A stretch of 64,000 nt of DNA from Desulfurococcales archaeon (GTDB lineage Archaea; Thermoproteota; Thermoprotei_A; Sulfolobales; Acidilobaceae), in assembly GCA_015521115.1 (NCBI GenBank), contig WAOT01000008.1, forward strand, positions 22,949 to 86,948, read 5' to 3'. Both the position numbers and the translations under genes were made by a program. Shown in pieces: positions 50,231-59,617 of the stretch. Within the stretch, counting starts at the first letter, position 1. The number at the start of each line of letters is the position of its first letter. Under the pieces are notes generated by a model. It saw nothing but the letters and a program-made list of their open reading frames with translations. It was not told the DNA's origin and did no database searches.

Positions 50231-50974
50231 ATGCAGGGAGAGCACGAGAGGCTTAGGAGAATGCTTGGGGAGCTAGTCAGCCTTCTCCCCCCTGAGAGGC
50301 TGGCCGGGCTCATTGATAACACGGTTCTCAGGCCGGCTATGAGGCTTGAAGACGCAATTAAGCTTATAGAGGAAACGCACGAGTATGGCTTCTACTGTGC
50401 CATGATTCCCCCCTCACATGTGCGGAGGGCTCATCCGTATGCTGGAGACCTGGGTGTTAGGCTTTGCACAGTGGTAGGGTTCCCCTCCGGTTTCCAGCCT
50501 GGAGAGGCCAAGATGGTTGAGCTGAGCCTTGTCTCAAGCTTCGTGGAGGAGGTTGACCTTGTCGCCCCATTATGGGCGGCTGTTGAGGGGGACTATGATT
50601 ATGTTAGGAGTGAGCTCTCGGAGTTTGTAGAGACGGCCCGGTCTGGCGGTGTTAAGGTTGTTAAGGTGATAGTTGAGGCCCCGCTTGTCGGAGATGACGC
50701 CCTCTCCATCATGGTTCGAGCCTCAGCGGAGGCGGGGGCAGACTATGTTAAGACTAGTACGGGAGTCTACAGTAAGGGCGGAGATCCTGCTACAGTAATG
50801 AGGCTCGCAGAGGCCGCAGCCCCCTACAGGCTTAAGGTTAAGGCCGCAGGAGGGATAAGGACTGGCTTAGACGCAATACTAGCGATAGCAGCAGGCGCTG
50901 ATAGGGTAGGCACGAGTAGCGCCGTCAGGGTAATTGAGACGTATAAGACGCTGTACAAGGGAGTAAAGAGGTAA
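50231..50974 (+). CDS. deoC: Deoxyribose-phosphate aldolase
   Basis: 247 residues. TIM barrel with LIDNTVLRP, CTVVGFPSG, the Schiff-base lysine in DYVKTSTG (Lys174) and the second lysine in VKAAGGIRT. Converts deoxyribose-5-phosphate to glyceraldehyde-3-phosphate and acetaldehyde. ATG 50231 follows GGGGTGG and a TATA TTTAAA at 50181; a GTG at 50213 would precede the ribosome binding site. Leads a unit with the DHPS-related protein and mevalonate kinase. Confidence 0.94.
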   Translation: MQGEHERLRRMLGELVSLLPPERLAGLIDNTVLRPAMRLEDAIKLIEETHEYGFYCAMIPPSHVRRAHPYAGDLGVRLCTVVGFPSGFQPGEAKMVELSLVSSFVEEVDLVAPLWAAVEGDYDYVRSELSEFVETARSGGVKVVKVIVEAPLVGDDALSIMVRASAEAGADYVKTSTGVYSKGGDPATVMRLAEAAAPYRLKVKAAGGIRTGLDAILAIAAGADRVGTSSAVRVIETYKTLYKGVKR

Positions 50975-50980
50975 GAGGAA

Positions 50981-52495
50981 GTGAGTAGTAAGGGGAGGAT
51001 AAGGGTAGGTCTGGTGACAAGTGAGACCGCGAGAAGCATCCTCTCGAAGATCCTAGGGCAGTATGAGCTTGACGTAGACTGGGTCATCCTATCCCTGCCC
51101 GTCGCTGCCATCGGGTATACAAGCACTAGAACAATAGCAAGACTCCTAACCAAATACTATGGAGAGGAGCTCAGGAGAGTGGATCTCATAGTCGTCCCAG
51201 GCCTTTCACCCGGGAAGGTCTCAGAGATCTCGAATATGCTCGGGGTCAAAGCGATAAGGGGCCCTAAGGATCCGGGGCTCGTACCGATCCTCTTAGAGGA
51301 AATAGCGAGAGGGGCCTACAAGGGCGACCCTGAGAAGCCTTACGAGTACATGTCTATCCCTAAACCCGCTAGCGTGGAGGCCGCCTTCACAATTGGCGAT
51401 GTGAAGGTACCCCGTAGGGCTCCTCCGCTCATAATAGCTACCGAAATCCCGCCCTCAACTCCCCCCTCGGAGGCCGCTTCGATTGCTGAGAGAGTAGCAC
51501 GTGACGGGGCCCAACTTATAGTTATCGGGGCCACACCAGACGACCCGTTGGACGCCATCGTTGATAAGGTAAAGGCTGCCTCCCGTTACCGCCCTGTTCT
51601 ATGCGAGCTCCCTAGAGCTGATTTGGTGCGGGATTTATGGGACGCTGGGTGTGCTGGGTTTAGTGTGAGTTCGAGGACTGCCCTCACACTAGCTGAGGGC
51701 GGGGGTGTCGACGGAGAACTAGTATTCATAGTGGGAGACCGTGACATTGACCGTCTCGCAGGTGCGGTACAGCGGTTGAAGAGTGCTGGTGCACGCAAGA
51801 TCATCGTAGACCCGGTTGTCGGCATACCGCTCATAGACTTCTCAAGCACATTCAAGAGATACTCAAGGGCAAGGAGTATAGGTGAGCCCCTACTCTTTAG
51901 TGCTGCAAATGCTATCGAGGAGGTCAGCGCAGACCCCCACTCACTCCACCTACTCCTAGCGAGCTCAGCCATAGAGGTGGGGGCGAGCGTTTACCTGGTT
52001 GTTGAGGACTCATATAAGAGCGTGCACACGACTTCAGAGGCCCTATTAGCATCACAGCTCGCGAGCTACTCTTACCAACTGGGGAGGCCTCCAAAAGATG
52101 TCCGGAGCCCACTGCTAGTGGTGCGCCAAGAAACTAGACCTCCCGGCCCACCCGATCTTAGGCCTGACGAGGAGATCAGGGTCGACTCCTTTGTACCTCC
52201 GATACTGGAGCCCGGGAAGCTGGTCATAGCAGTAGACTACTCTAGAGGGGAGCTTGTCGTATACTATGAGAGGGATGGTAAGAGGACACTGTTCCGCGGC
52301 AGCCACCCACTGTCGCTGACTAGAGTTATCGTTAGGGAGACAGGTATCGGCCCGGAGCACGCTGCATACCTCGGCTTCGAACTATACAAGGCCTGGCTAG
52401 GTCTTAGAACGGGGAAGACATATCTCCAAGACGAGGAACTTATAGTACTCCCATGGGAGAGGCTGAGCCTTGATAGCGGCGAGCGCTCCAGGTAA
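50981..52495 (+). CDS. Dihydropteroate synthase-related protein (DUF4346 fusion)
   Basis: 504 residues. The central TIM-barrel domain (about residues 150-370) resembles dihydropteroate synthase (VIGATPDDPLD ... VIVDPVVGIP), flanked by an N-terminal domain and a C-terminal DUF4346-like domain (EEIRVDSFVPPILEPGKLV). I recall a family of dihydropteroate synthase-related archaeal proteins, of unproven activity; a role in methanopterin or folate-like synthesis is inferred. GTG 50981. The stop overlaps the mevalonate kinase start. Confidence 0.8.
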   Translation: MSSKGRIRVGLVTSETARSILSKILGQYELDVDWVILSLPVAAIGYTSTRTIARLLTKYYGEELRRVDLIVVPGLSPGKVSEISNMLGVKAIRGPKDPGLVPILLEEIARGAYKGDPEKPYEYMSIPKPASVEAAFTIGDVKVPRRAPPLIIATEIPPSTPPSEAASIAERVARDGAQLIVIGATPDDPLDAIVDKVKAASRYRPVLCELPRADLVRDLWDAGCAGFSVSSRTALTLAEGGGVDGELVFIVGDRDIDRLAGAVQRLKSAGARKIIVDPVVGIPLIDFSSTFKRYSRARSIGEPLLFSAANAIEEVSADPHSLHLLLASSAIEVGASVYLVVEDSYKSVHTTSEALLASQLASYSYQLGRPPKDVRSPLLVVRQETRPPGPPDLRPDEEIRVDSFVPPILEPGKLVIAVDYSRGELVVYYERDGKRTLFRGSHPLSLTRVIVRETGIGPEHAAYLGFELYKAWLGLRTGKTYLQDEELIVLPWERLSLDSGERSR

Positions 52496-53438
52496 GGTAA
52501 TACTGTTCGGCGAGCACTTCGTCGTGAAGGGTAGACCTAGCCTTGTCTCCGCCCTCTGTAAAAGGGTACATGTAAAGATCTCGAAGAGCGAGGACGACCG
52601 CTTTACCCTGCTCAGCCCCCGTATCGGGGTCAGTCTGAGAGTCACCCCCCAGAGGGCCATGAGCTTGGGGGGTAAGCTGGCCCCGCTCAGCGCCCTAATT
52701 AGGTTCTTCCACGAGAAATTCGGTGTCAAGCCGGAGCCGATGAGGGTTGAGGTCGAGAGTGGAATCCCTGTGGGTGCGGGTCTCGGGAGTAGTGCTGCTT
52801 TCTCGGCAGCTTTCAGCCTCGCCTACGCGGCGTGGCACGGCATCGATGTTGACCTAGACACTGTGATGAGTGCGAGCCTTGAGGCTGAGAGGGTTGCCCA
52901 TGGTAAGCCAAGTGGTGTTGACTCTGCTATCGCAGTATACGGTGGCTCACTACTATACAGGGTCGGGAACAGGCCTGAGAGGGTGGATATTAGGATCCCT
53001 GAGGGGTATAAGCTGGTGGTCGCGAACACTGGTGTCGAGAGGAGTACCCGTGAGGTTGTGGAGAGAGTACTGGGCAGGGCGTCCCTCTTAGGGAGAGCGA
53101 GCTCATACGTCTACGATGCGGCGGAGGAGCTCGTTAAGCTGGCTCTTGAGGCCTTCAAGGGGGGAGACGCCCTCCTCCTCGGAGAGCTCATGGACTTCAA
53201 TCAGGGGCTCCTAAACGCTATGGGTGCGAGTAGCCTCATTATTGAGAGGATAGTGTTCGCCGCCCGCTCCGCAGGGGCTGTGGGCGCGAAGCTTACGGGA
53301 GCTGGCTGGGGTGGGAGCGTTATCATATTGGTTCCAGAGGCTGAGGCTGGCAGGGTTATGGCTGAGGTCAGCAGGTCAGGTGCTGTTGAGGTGTTTGAGG
53401 CTAACATCGGCTGTGAGGGTGTCCAACTCGAGCGGTGA
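52470..53438 (+). CDS. mvk: Mevalonate kinase (GHMP family)
   Basis: 322 residues. APGKVILFGEHFVV at the N-terminus, the ATP loop PVGAGLGSSAAFS near residue 104 and the C-terminal GAKLTGAGWGGSV are GHMP hallmarks closest to mevalonate kinase. Phosphorylates mevalonate for isoprenoid and archaeal lipid synthesis. TTG 52470 overlaps the upstream gene by 26 bases, with GGGAGAGG just before it. Confidence 0.92.
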   Translation: MIAASAPGKVILFGEHFVVKGRPSLVSALCKRVHVKISKSEDDRFTLLSPRIGVSLRVTPQRAMSLGGKLAPLSALIRFFHEKFGVKPEPMRVEVESGIPVGAGLGSSAAFSAAFSLAYAAWHGIDVDLDTVMSASLEAERVAHGKPSGVDSAIAVYGGSLLYRVGNRPERVDIRIPEGYKLVVANTGVERSTREVVERVLGRASLLGRASSYVYDAAEELVKLALEAFKGGDALLLGELMDFNQGLLNAMGASSLIIERIVFAARSAGAVGAKLTGAGWGGSVIILVPEAEAGRVMAEVSRSGAVEVFEANIGCEGVQLER

Positions 53439-53499
53439 GCGGAGGGTAACGTATATAAGCTTTCCTCCACGATATAAGGGGAGGGGATAAAAAGGTAAC

Positions 53500-53517
53500 G
53501 CCTCCACCCCCGGAGGC
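53500..53517 (+). promoter_or_regulatory. Hairpin and multiple TATA boxes before TFB
   Basis: GCCTCC (53500-53505) pairs with GGAGGC (53512-53517). It is preceded by TATATAAG (53453), GATATAAG (53471) and followed by CTATATATGG (53524). Three TATA-like sites within 80 bases suggest alternative starts for the tfb gene, with the hairpin inside the upstream ones' leader. Confidence 0.4.
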
Positions 53518-53540
53518 TAAAGCCTATATATGGGTTAGAG

Positions 53541-54470
53541 GTGGTGTATTTGGAGTCTCACGAGGAGAAGACCCCCTGTCCTCCGGAGAAGATAGTATAC
53601 GACCCCGAGAGGGGGGTCAGGGTCTGTATCGAGACGGGAGAGGTCATCGAGTCGCAGGTCATAGGAGACGAGGCGGAGTGGAGAGCGTATACGCCGGACG
53701 AGAAGGCCAGGAGGACTAGAGTTGGGAGCCCTCTTAGCTTCTCTAAGCCCAACCTTGGGGTTGACGTCTACGTCGGTGGCCCCAAGGAGGGGGGCCGCAG
53801 GATTAGGGGTTTAAGCCATAGGCTGGAGAGTGTTAGGGTTCAGAGAGGCCTTAGGATGGGCAGGGCTATGACTAGCCTGGAGAAGAACATAAACCAGGCG
53901 CTCAGGATCATAGAAGAGGTCGTAGCACGCCTAGAGCTGCCCTACTCGGTTAAGGAGGAGGCTGCAAGGCTCTACAGGGAGGCGGCCAATAAGGGTCTCA
54001 CGCGCGGGAGGAGCATATACAGTATGGTGGCAGCCACAATATACGCAGCGTGCAGGAAGAACAGGTACCCCATAACACTTGATGAGATAGCCAGGGCCTT
54101 CGAGACAAAGGAGGCCCCGATAAAGAGGGAGATAGCCAGGAACTACAGGCTCCTAGTCCGAGACCTAAACCTCAACATACCCGTGATCGAGCCTGAAAGG
54201 TTCGTGTACCGTATCGCAAGCGCCCTCAACCTGCCTGACAATGTGACCGTCGAGGCGATCAAGATAGTGAAGAAGGTCAGGCAGAGGGGGCTCACGGCAG
54301 GCAAGGATCCCAGCGGTCTCGCAGCGGCAGCCGTCTACCTGGCAGCCCTTAAACACGGCCTGAGGAAGACGCAGAAGGAGGTAGCCCAAGTAGCGGGTGT
54401 GACTGAGGTAACCGTTAGGAATAGGTATAAGGAAATAGACGCTATCCTCAAGGGCGAGGAGGGGGGCTAG
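53541..54470 (+). CDS. tfb: TFB paralog with degenerate zinc ribbon
   Basis: 309 residues. Two cyclin-fold repeats (residues about 110-305) are intact, including the BRE-recognition helix-turn-helix ([21 protein letters not shown]) and the GLTRGRSI and [11 protein letters not shown] loops. The N-terminal zinc ribbon is altered: only two cysteines (C13, C29) remain, in [15 protein letters not shown] and VCIETGEVI, where canonical TFB has CxxC twice. The B-reader [19 protein letters not shown] is kept. The B-linker is unusual. TFB would still bind TBP-DNA, but RNA polymerase recruitment through the ribbon may differ. Start GTG 53541, or TTG 53550, which better fits GAGGTGG. Confidence 0.87.
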   Translation: MVYLESHEEKTPCPPEKIVYDPERGVRVCIETGEVIESQVIGDEAEWRAYTPDEKARRTRVGSPLSFSKPNLGVDVYVGGPKEGGRRIRGLSHRLESVRVQRGLRMGRAMTSLEKNINQALRIIEEVVARLELPYSVKEEAARLYREAANKGLTRGRSIYSMVAATIYAACRKNRYPITLDEIARAFETKEAPIKREIARNYRLLVRDLNLNIPVIEPERFVYRIASALNLPDNVTVEAIKIVKKVRQRGLTAGKDPSGLAAAAVYLAALKHGLRKTQKEVAQVAGVTEVTVRNRYKEIDAILKGEEGG

Positions 54471-56290
54471 CTTAGGCCCACTATTTTTTCTAGCGTTGGG
54501 ATCAAGAAGTCTAGGCCTAGTCTCTTGAGGGTCTCCCTCTTGGGGACGCCTCTCTCGTCCCATCCCCTTATCTCATAGTAGTAGTTGAGGAGTTGGCCAT
54601 ACTTCTCCTTGTCGAGCTTTGACCCTGCTAGTGGGCCCTTTGTTAGGGGCTGTTTGAACCATTTCTCTGGTGGGTAGTCCATCTCCCTGCTCCATCCTCC
54701 TAGCTCTCTTATCCAGAGGGCTCTGATGAGGGCGTAGATCCTGTCTGCCACGTTGTAGAGGTCGTCCCAGGTGTAGGTCACTCCTGTCGCATACTTTAGG
54801 AGCTTGGGGTAGTGGTCTAGGTTTAGGCCGACCTCTACCCACGGCAGCCTGCATGCCACGAAGCTCTCGAACAGGCCTCCCCTGATGCGCTGGAGCTCTA
54901 TCACTTTAGCGGCTTTCTCCCTGCTATAGGCGAACCTGTCAGTTGCTACCTCCCAGCTTATGACCCATGCGTCCTTGTGGTGTGCGCCTATGGGGCTGGT
55001 GGCGTATGCCAATGCCATCCCTGGGGCTGCGTGGCAGTCGTATGCGGAGACCTCCAGCCCCTTAGCGTTTATCGCGAAGTCGCAGCCCCCTACCTGTGAG
55101 CATGCCTTCTTAGTCCCCTGGGCCAGGAGCTTGCCTAGGTCGCTCGTCTTGTATACGATCTCATTTATGAGCTCTTTCACCCTCTCGTAGTCTCCCCACT
55201 CGATCTTCTCCTTTATGAGGCCCTTCTCGCTCGCCTCCATTGCCCAGCCTATTGTGTTCCCGAGGCTTATGGTGTCGACGCCGTACTTGTCGGCCATCTT
55301 GTTCAGTACCCCGACCTTTGCGAGGTCGTCTAGTCCTATGTTGCTTCCTAGCATCGCCACGTTCTCGTAGTCCAGCTCGCTCGGGTCTCCCTCTTCGTCC
55401 TTAATCACGTTGCCACATGGCATGTTACAGAAGGGGCAGCCCCTCTGTGCTATCTTCATCTCCTCCATCCTATAGCCGTCGATACCCTTGTAGCCGTCGA
55501 ACACGCCCTCGCTGAAGTTGTAGGTAGGTAGCACGCTAGCCTCCTGGGCCCAGTCTATGGTCATCATTGTACCCTGCCTCATCCAGAACGGGTAGGACTT
55601 GCTCTTCACCACCTCGACATAGGCCTTGGCACCCTGCTCCCGTAGCTTCTTAGGGTCGTCGACCACGATCTCCTTCGTGCCCTTGATCACGACGGCTTTC
55701 AGCTTCTTCGACCCCATGACCGCGCCCATGCCCGGCCTTCCACCGCTCCTACCCTCCTGGCTTATGACGGTTGCATATAGTACCTGGTTCTCCCCTGCCG
55801 GGCCTATCTCCAGTATACCGACGTTCTTACCGTACTCCTCCTTCAGCTTGGCCTCAGTCTCCCACGTGTCCTTCCCCCAGAGATCCTCGGCGTCCCTGAA
55901 CTCCACCTTATCGTCCTCGATGTATACTACTACAGGCTTATCGGAGACACCTTTGAAGACGATCGCATCATAGTGGGCCCTCCTCATGTGATACGAAGCC
56001 CAGCTACCAACGTTCCCATCACCATAGCCTCCAGTTAACGGGCTCTTCGCTGCTACGACCATCTTACCACTGCTTGGCAGGCTCAGACCTGTGAGGGGGC
56101 CTACAGCGAGGATTAGGAGGTTCTCGGGGCCTAGCGGGTCTGCACCAGCTGGAAGGTACTCCCATAGTATTCTAGCTGCGAGGCCCCTCCCACCGAGAAA
56201 CTGTTTAGCCCACTCTGCAGGATACTCAACAGCTTTATACTCCTTCTTTGAAAGGTCAACCCATAGAATCCTACCGCTCCACCCCTTCAT
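54467..56290 (-). CDS. aor: Aldehyde:ferredoxin oxidoreductase (tungsten/molybdopterin)
   Basis: 607 residues, close to the 605 of Pyrococcus [30 protein letters not shown], the iron-sulfur motif [10 protein letters not shown] near residue 285 with the fourth Cys in FVACRLPW near residue 480, and [20 protein letters not shown] are present. It oxidises aldehydes to carboxylic acids using tungstopterin and ferredoxin. ATG 56290 is chosen: GGGTG lies eight bases upstream and TTTATAG about 40 bases upstream; a frame open to 56464 would overlap the divergent MoaD gene. The stop overlaps tfb by four bases. Confidence 0.93.
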   Translation of the reverse strand: MKGWSGRILWVDLSKKEYKAVEYPAEWAKQFLGGRGLAARILWEYLPAGADPLGPENLLILAVGPLTGLSLPSSGKMVVAAKSPLTGGYGDGNVGSWASYHMRRAHYDAIVFKGVSDKPVVVYIEDDKVEFRDAEDLWGKDTWETEAKLKEEYGKNVGILEIGPAGENQVLYATVISQEGRSGGRPGMGAVMGSKKLKAVVIKGTKEIVVDDPKKLREQGAKAYVEVVKSKSYPFWMRQGTMMTIDWAQEASVLPTYNFSEGVFDGYKGIDGYRMEEMKIAQRGCPFCNMPCGNVIKDEEGDPSELDYENVAMLGSNIGLDDLAKVGVLNKMADKYGVDTISLGNTIGWAMEASEKGLIKEKIEWGDYERVKELINEIVYKTSDLGKLLAQGTKKACSQVGGCDFAINAKGLEVSAYDCHAAPGMALAYATSPIGAHHKDAWVISWEVATDRFAYSREKAAKVIELQRIRGGLFESFVACRLPWVEVGLNLDHYPKLLKYATGVTYTWDDLYNVADRIYALIRALWIRELGGWSREMDYPPEKWFKQPLTKGPLAGSKLDKEKYGQLLNYYYEIRGWDERGVPKRETLKRLGLDFLIPTLEKIVGLS

Positions 56291-56426
56291 CACGCGGCAC
56301 CCAGCTCTCATAATGGGTGCTGAACCTCTATAAATAACAGAGACTATAGGAGAATAGTGTGTCATAGCGGCGGCCTCCAGGTTTATAGTATAGCTTGAAA
56401 CCACCCAAGCCAGACCAATAATAGGG

Positions 56427-56684
56427 GTGCAGCCCTTGGAGGAGTGCGGTAAGGTTAAGCTCAAACTGCTAGGCTATCTTGCAGAAGTTATGGGTGGAAG
56501 GGAGAAGGAGGTCGAGATATGCGGAGAGAGGAGGGTTGCAGATCTCATTAACGCCCCCGACATAGACCTTGAAGAACTTGTAATCCTAATTAACGGTAGA
56601 GGTGCCAGGCCCGAGGCCAAGGTCAAGCCCGAAGATACGGTAACAATATTACCACACATTAGCGGTGGAGACCGGCTCAGCTAG
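56427..56684 (+). CDS. MoaD/ThiS-like small sulfur-carrier protein
   Basis: 85 residues of ubiquitin-like fold ([14 protein letters not shown], then [16 protein letters not shown]). MoaD donates sulfur to the pterin of tungsten and molybdenum cofactors, which suits its place divergent from AOR. The essential GG is followed by four more residues (DRLS) instead of being terminal, so activation would need trimming. GTG 56427; a TTG at 56436 gives a more usual N-terminus. The end overlaps the convergent radical SAM gene by 36 bases. Confidence 0.8.
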   Translation: MQPLEECGKVKLKLLGYLAEVMGGREKEVEICGERRVADLINAPDIDLEELVILINGRGARPEAKVKPEDTVTILPHISGGDRLS

Positions 56685-58226
56685 GACACTCCTACCACTA
56701 TGAAGCCCCACAACCCTAACCGCCCCTAGATACGTTCTACGTGCAAGCCTCGAACCCTTAATGGCGACCGTCACAGGATAGCTGCCTGGCTGTCTTGCAT
56801 AGCATATATTTCCTTGGCACTGCTCAACCCAGAGTCCCCTAAGCACCGTTCCCCTAGGGACTACCCTCCGGAGCATTTCCCTATCGAAGACGTGCCTCAC
56901 ATAGTATGTGAAACTCTTAGCATGCTTCTCCAGCCTCCCCCTGACGCCGTGTTTCATCCTGTAGGCACGTGTCATTGGGATCGGCATGAGCCTCCTCACA
57001 TTTACCCTCCTCACGAGGAGGTTTTCCCTGAGGAGGGTCTCTAGGAACTCCCTGTTGAGCCTATACGTCTCAGCCCTCTCACCCGGGAGGCCTAGGATGA
57101 AGTTGAGCCCAGGAAGAAGGTGCGGCAAACCGTTTCCACCCCTAATGCTTCCGACACTGTTTATTATCCTAATAGCCTCAAGTGCCTCCTCAGGTGTTGT
57201 GTTAAGATTGTTCAGTCTAGCAACCTTGGGGTCGGCAGTCTCAAGGCCAAGGGCCGCCACATCCCCGGGGGTGTGGTATTCTACTATGACCTTCAACGCC
57301 TCTCTAGACTCCACGGGGTGCCTCGCGACCGTGCCGGGATTTACATTGTCTATATGGAGGGTCTCAAGGCCTGGTGCGGCACTCCTAATACCCTGGAATA
57401 CCCTGCGGAGCCCGCTTGGTGAGGGCTTAGGCCATTCCTCACGGCCTAGCCCTGGGGAGCCGTATACTAGTATGTCCGCCTGCCTCCCGAGCCTGAAGTT
57501 CCTAGCACCCCACCTATACAGGGCTTCAACCTCAGCAACAATACTGTCAGGACTCCTAGCAGTTGGCCTTCCACGGAGCGGTTCCACGCAGAAGCTGCAA
57601 CCGCCAGAAACCCAGCGGGCACATCCCCTGTATGTCTCTAGCTCTACTATTAGGTTTGCCCCGTAGTTAGGGTGCTGCCTTATTATTCTAGAGCCGAGTA
57701 TTGCCGGCCTTGTGAGCTCTTCATAAGACTCTCTTCGGGCCCACGGCCTAGCCTTCTCTGGGCCGTCGGTTGCTAGCTCCATGAAGAAGACGTCGAGGTC
57801 TCCTGTGACGAGGAAGTCGGCACCAGCCTTCCGGAAGGCCGCAGGACTTACAGCAGGCTTCCCGCCCTCCCAGCCGAGACCCCAGGAGGCGGCCGGCCCT
57901 ACTAGGGCTGTATAGGTGTGCTCGCGGAGGGCTCTAAGAATTTCTAGCACCTCCCGGGGCTCAGCGGGGTTCCCTCCCAGGTACTTTCCGGGGACGACCA
58001 CGCCAGCTATTATCACCACGAGGTCATATGTGCGCATCCTCGAGATCCACGTCCAAGGGCTCGCCCTGAACTGGTCTATGGTCAGGTAGTCTACTCGTAT
58101 ACTTTTGTCTGCAGACCATAAGGCTCCCGCCACATACCTCGGGTACACGTCAATGTAGGGTGGTACCCCCAGCCCCCCTGGCTCGTCATTGTAGCCGTCC
58201 AGTATAATGACCCTTCTTAACCGCAT
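56649..58226 (-). CDS. Radical SAM protein, archaeal B12-binding-like family
   Basis: 525 residues from ATG 58226. N-terminal Rossmann-like domain (RRVIILDGYNDEPG, GVPPYIDVYPRY), then a radical SAM domain whose cluster motif is YRGCARWVSGGCSFC, with unusual C-x7-C-x2-C spacing that is typical of this family, then a C-terminal extension with Cys pair (EQCQGNICYARQPGS). Substrate unknown. ATG 58253 is an alternative start. Overlaps the MoaD 3' end by 36 bases. Confidence 0.72.
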   Translation of the reverse strand: MRLRRVIILDGYNDEPGGLGVPPYIDVYPRYVAGALWSADKSIRVDYLTIDQFRASPWTWISRMRTYDLVVIIAGVVVPGKYLGGNPAEPREVLEILRALREHTYTALVGPAASWGLGWEGGKPAVSPAAFRKAGADFLVTGDLDVFFMELATDGPEKARPWARRESYEELTRPAILGSRIIRQHPNYGANLIVELETYRGCARWVSGGCSFCVEPLRGRPTARSPDSIVAEVEALYRWGARNFRLGRQADILVYGSPGLGREEWPKPSPSGLRRVFQGIRSAAPGLETLHIDNVNPGTVARHPVESREALKVIVEYHTPGDVAALGLETADPKVARLNNLNTTPEEALEAIRIINSVGSIRGGNGLPHLLPGLNFILGLPGERAETYRLNREFLETLLRENLLVRRVNVRRLMPIPMTRAYRMKHGVRGRLEKHAKSFTYYVRHVFDREMLRRVVPRGTVLRGLWVEQCQGNICYARQPGSYPVTVAIKGSRLARRTYLGAVRVVGLHSGRSVLAEPVSTANVW

Positions 58227-58455
58227 GAACGGAGACACCAATAGGCTAGACACGCATAGGAGAGGATATATCGTCCTATCTGGGAGTTAGCGGTATAAAG
58301 GTGCATTATCATCTACCAAGCACGGGTGGGCCCGCGAGGCCCCATGTCCTGTGTGGGGTTGCGATGAGCGGGCCACTCCCGGCCTTCCACTCCGGCCAAA
58401 ACGGTACACTCACTTAAAATATGCTGTGAAAGCCCTCCTTCCCTGGTGCTATGAG

Positions 58456-59565
58456 ATGCCCTCAAACGAGTATAAGATCAGGAGCATAACTCTACACGAC
58501 CCTAGAGGGGTAGACAGCCTAGGGATCGGGGAGCTGGAGTCAATAACTGCAAGGCTTAGGGAGGTAGTTGATGAGGTCATGAGCGGCTCAGGCGTAGAAA
58601 TTGAGAGTGCAAGGCTTGTAGTCGAGGCGGGGAGGATAGGAGATCTTGAGGGGCTAGCTGGCAAGCTCGGAGAGTTGGCCGACGAGTATCAGGTGCTCCT
58701 ATCGGTTGGCGGTATACCCTCCAGCGTGCTAGACGAGAGTAAGGTTGCCCTGAGATCCCTGCTGGAGAATGGTATCTTCTTCCACGTACAGGTGGAGGAG
58801 TACTCCTGGGACGAGGCTAGGAAGATCTCCGGCTTCATACACGAGATGGCCGACATAGACCCGGTTCTAGCCACGAGATTCGGCGTTAACGTGTACACCT
58901 CCCCCGTTATAACGCCATATTACCCGCTGGCCTCACCACTAACAGGAGAGGGGGCTGCAACTGTTAGCCTGACATACCCGAACTACCTCCTCAACGCATA
59001 CAGGAGAGGGGGCTATAATGGCCTTGTCGAGGCAGTGGTCTCAGCGGGTGAGAAGGCACTAGAAGTTCTGGAGGAGGCTTCCCGGCTGCTGGGTGTAAAG
59101 CCTCTCGGCGTTGACCTCAGCGTTGCGCCATGGATGGAGGAGTCCACCCTGGGGCTAGTGGAGTATGTTGTCGGTGTGAGGATGCCTGAGCCAGGCTTCT
59201 TGCAGGGGATCTATATCGTCAATAGGGCCCTACAAGACGCCTCCAGAGTCCTCGGAAAGACTGTGGGATTCAACGAGGTACAACTACCTGTCGCAGAGGA
59301 TCTCAAGCTGAAAGCCAGGGTTTCAGAGCTCAATACTAAGGCAAGGGATCTTGCAAGGTTCAGCTGCCTCTGCCTTGCAGGCCTAGACCTTGCTGTTGTG
59401 CCGGCGAGCAGAGACGCTGTTGCCGGCCTGATCCTCGATGTAGGGGCCTGCAGTAGGGCGAAGGACAAGCCCCTGGGCGTCAGGATAATACCGCTAGAGG
59501 ACGTAGAGCCCGGAGATAAGGTGTGGCTCGGGAAGTTCGGTGACGCCCCTGTTATACCCATATAG
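58456..59565 (+). CDS. DUF711/UPF0210 family protein
   Basis: 369 residues from ATG 58456. YKIRSITLHDP is the usual start of this family, followed by FGVNVYTSPVITPYYPLASP, GVDLSVAPWMEES and a C-terminal DVGACSRAKDKPLGVR. DUF711 proteins form a glycyl-radical-like barrel and their activity is unknown. TATA-like CTTAAAATA at 58413 gives a leader of about 15 bases; a frame open to 58351 has no support. Divergent from the radical SAM gene. Confidence 0.85.
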   Translation: MPSNEYKIRSITLHDPRGVDSLGIGELESITARLREVVDEVMSGSGVEIESARLVVEAGRIGDLEGLAGKLGELADEYQVLLSVGGIPSSVLDESKVALRSLLENGIFFHVQVEEYSWDEARKISGFIHEMADIDPVLATRFGVNVYTSPVITPYYPLASPLTGEGAATVSLTYPNYLLNAYRRGGYNGLVEAVVSAGEKALEVLEEASRLLGVKPLGVDLSVAPWMEESTLGLVEYVVGVRMPEPGFLQGIYIVNRALQDASRVLGKTVGFNEVQLPVAEDLKLKARVSELNTKARDLARFSCLCLAGLDLAVVPASRDAVAGLILDVGACSRAKDKPLGVRIIPLEDVEPGDKVWLGKFGDAPVIPI

Positions 59566-59617
59566 CAGGGCATGATCCCACAGTTATTTACCCCTAGGCA
59601 GATATGACCAACAACTG

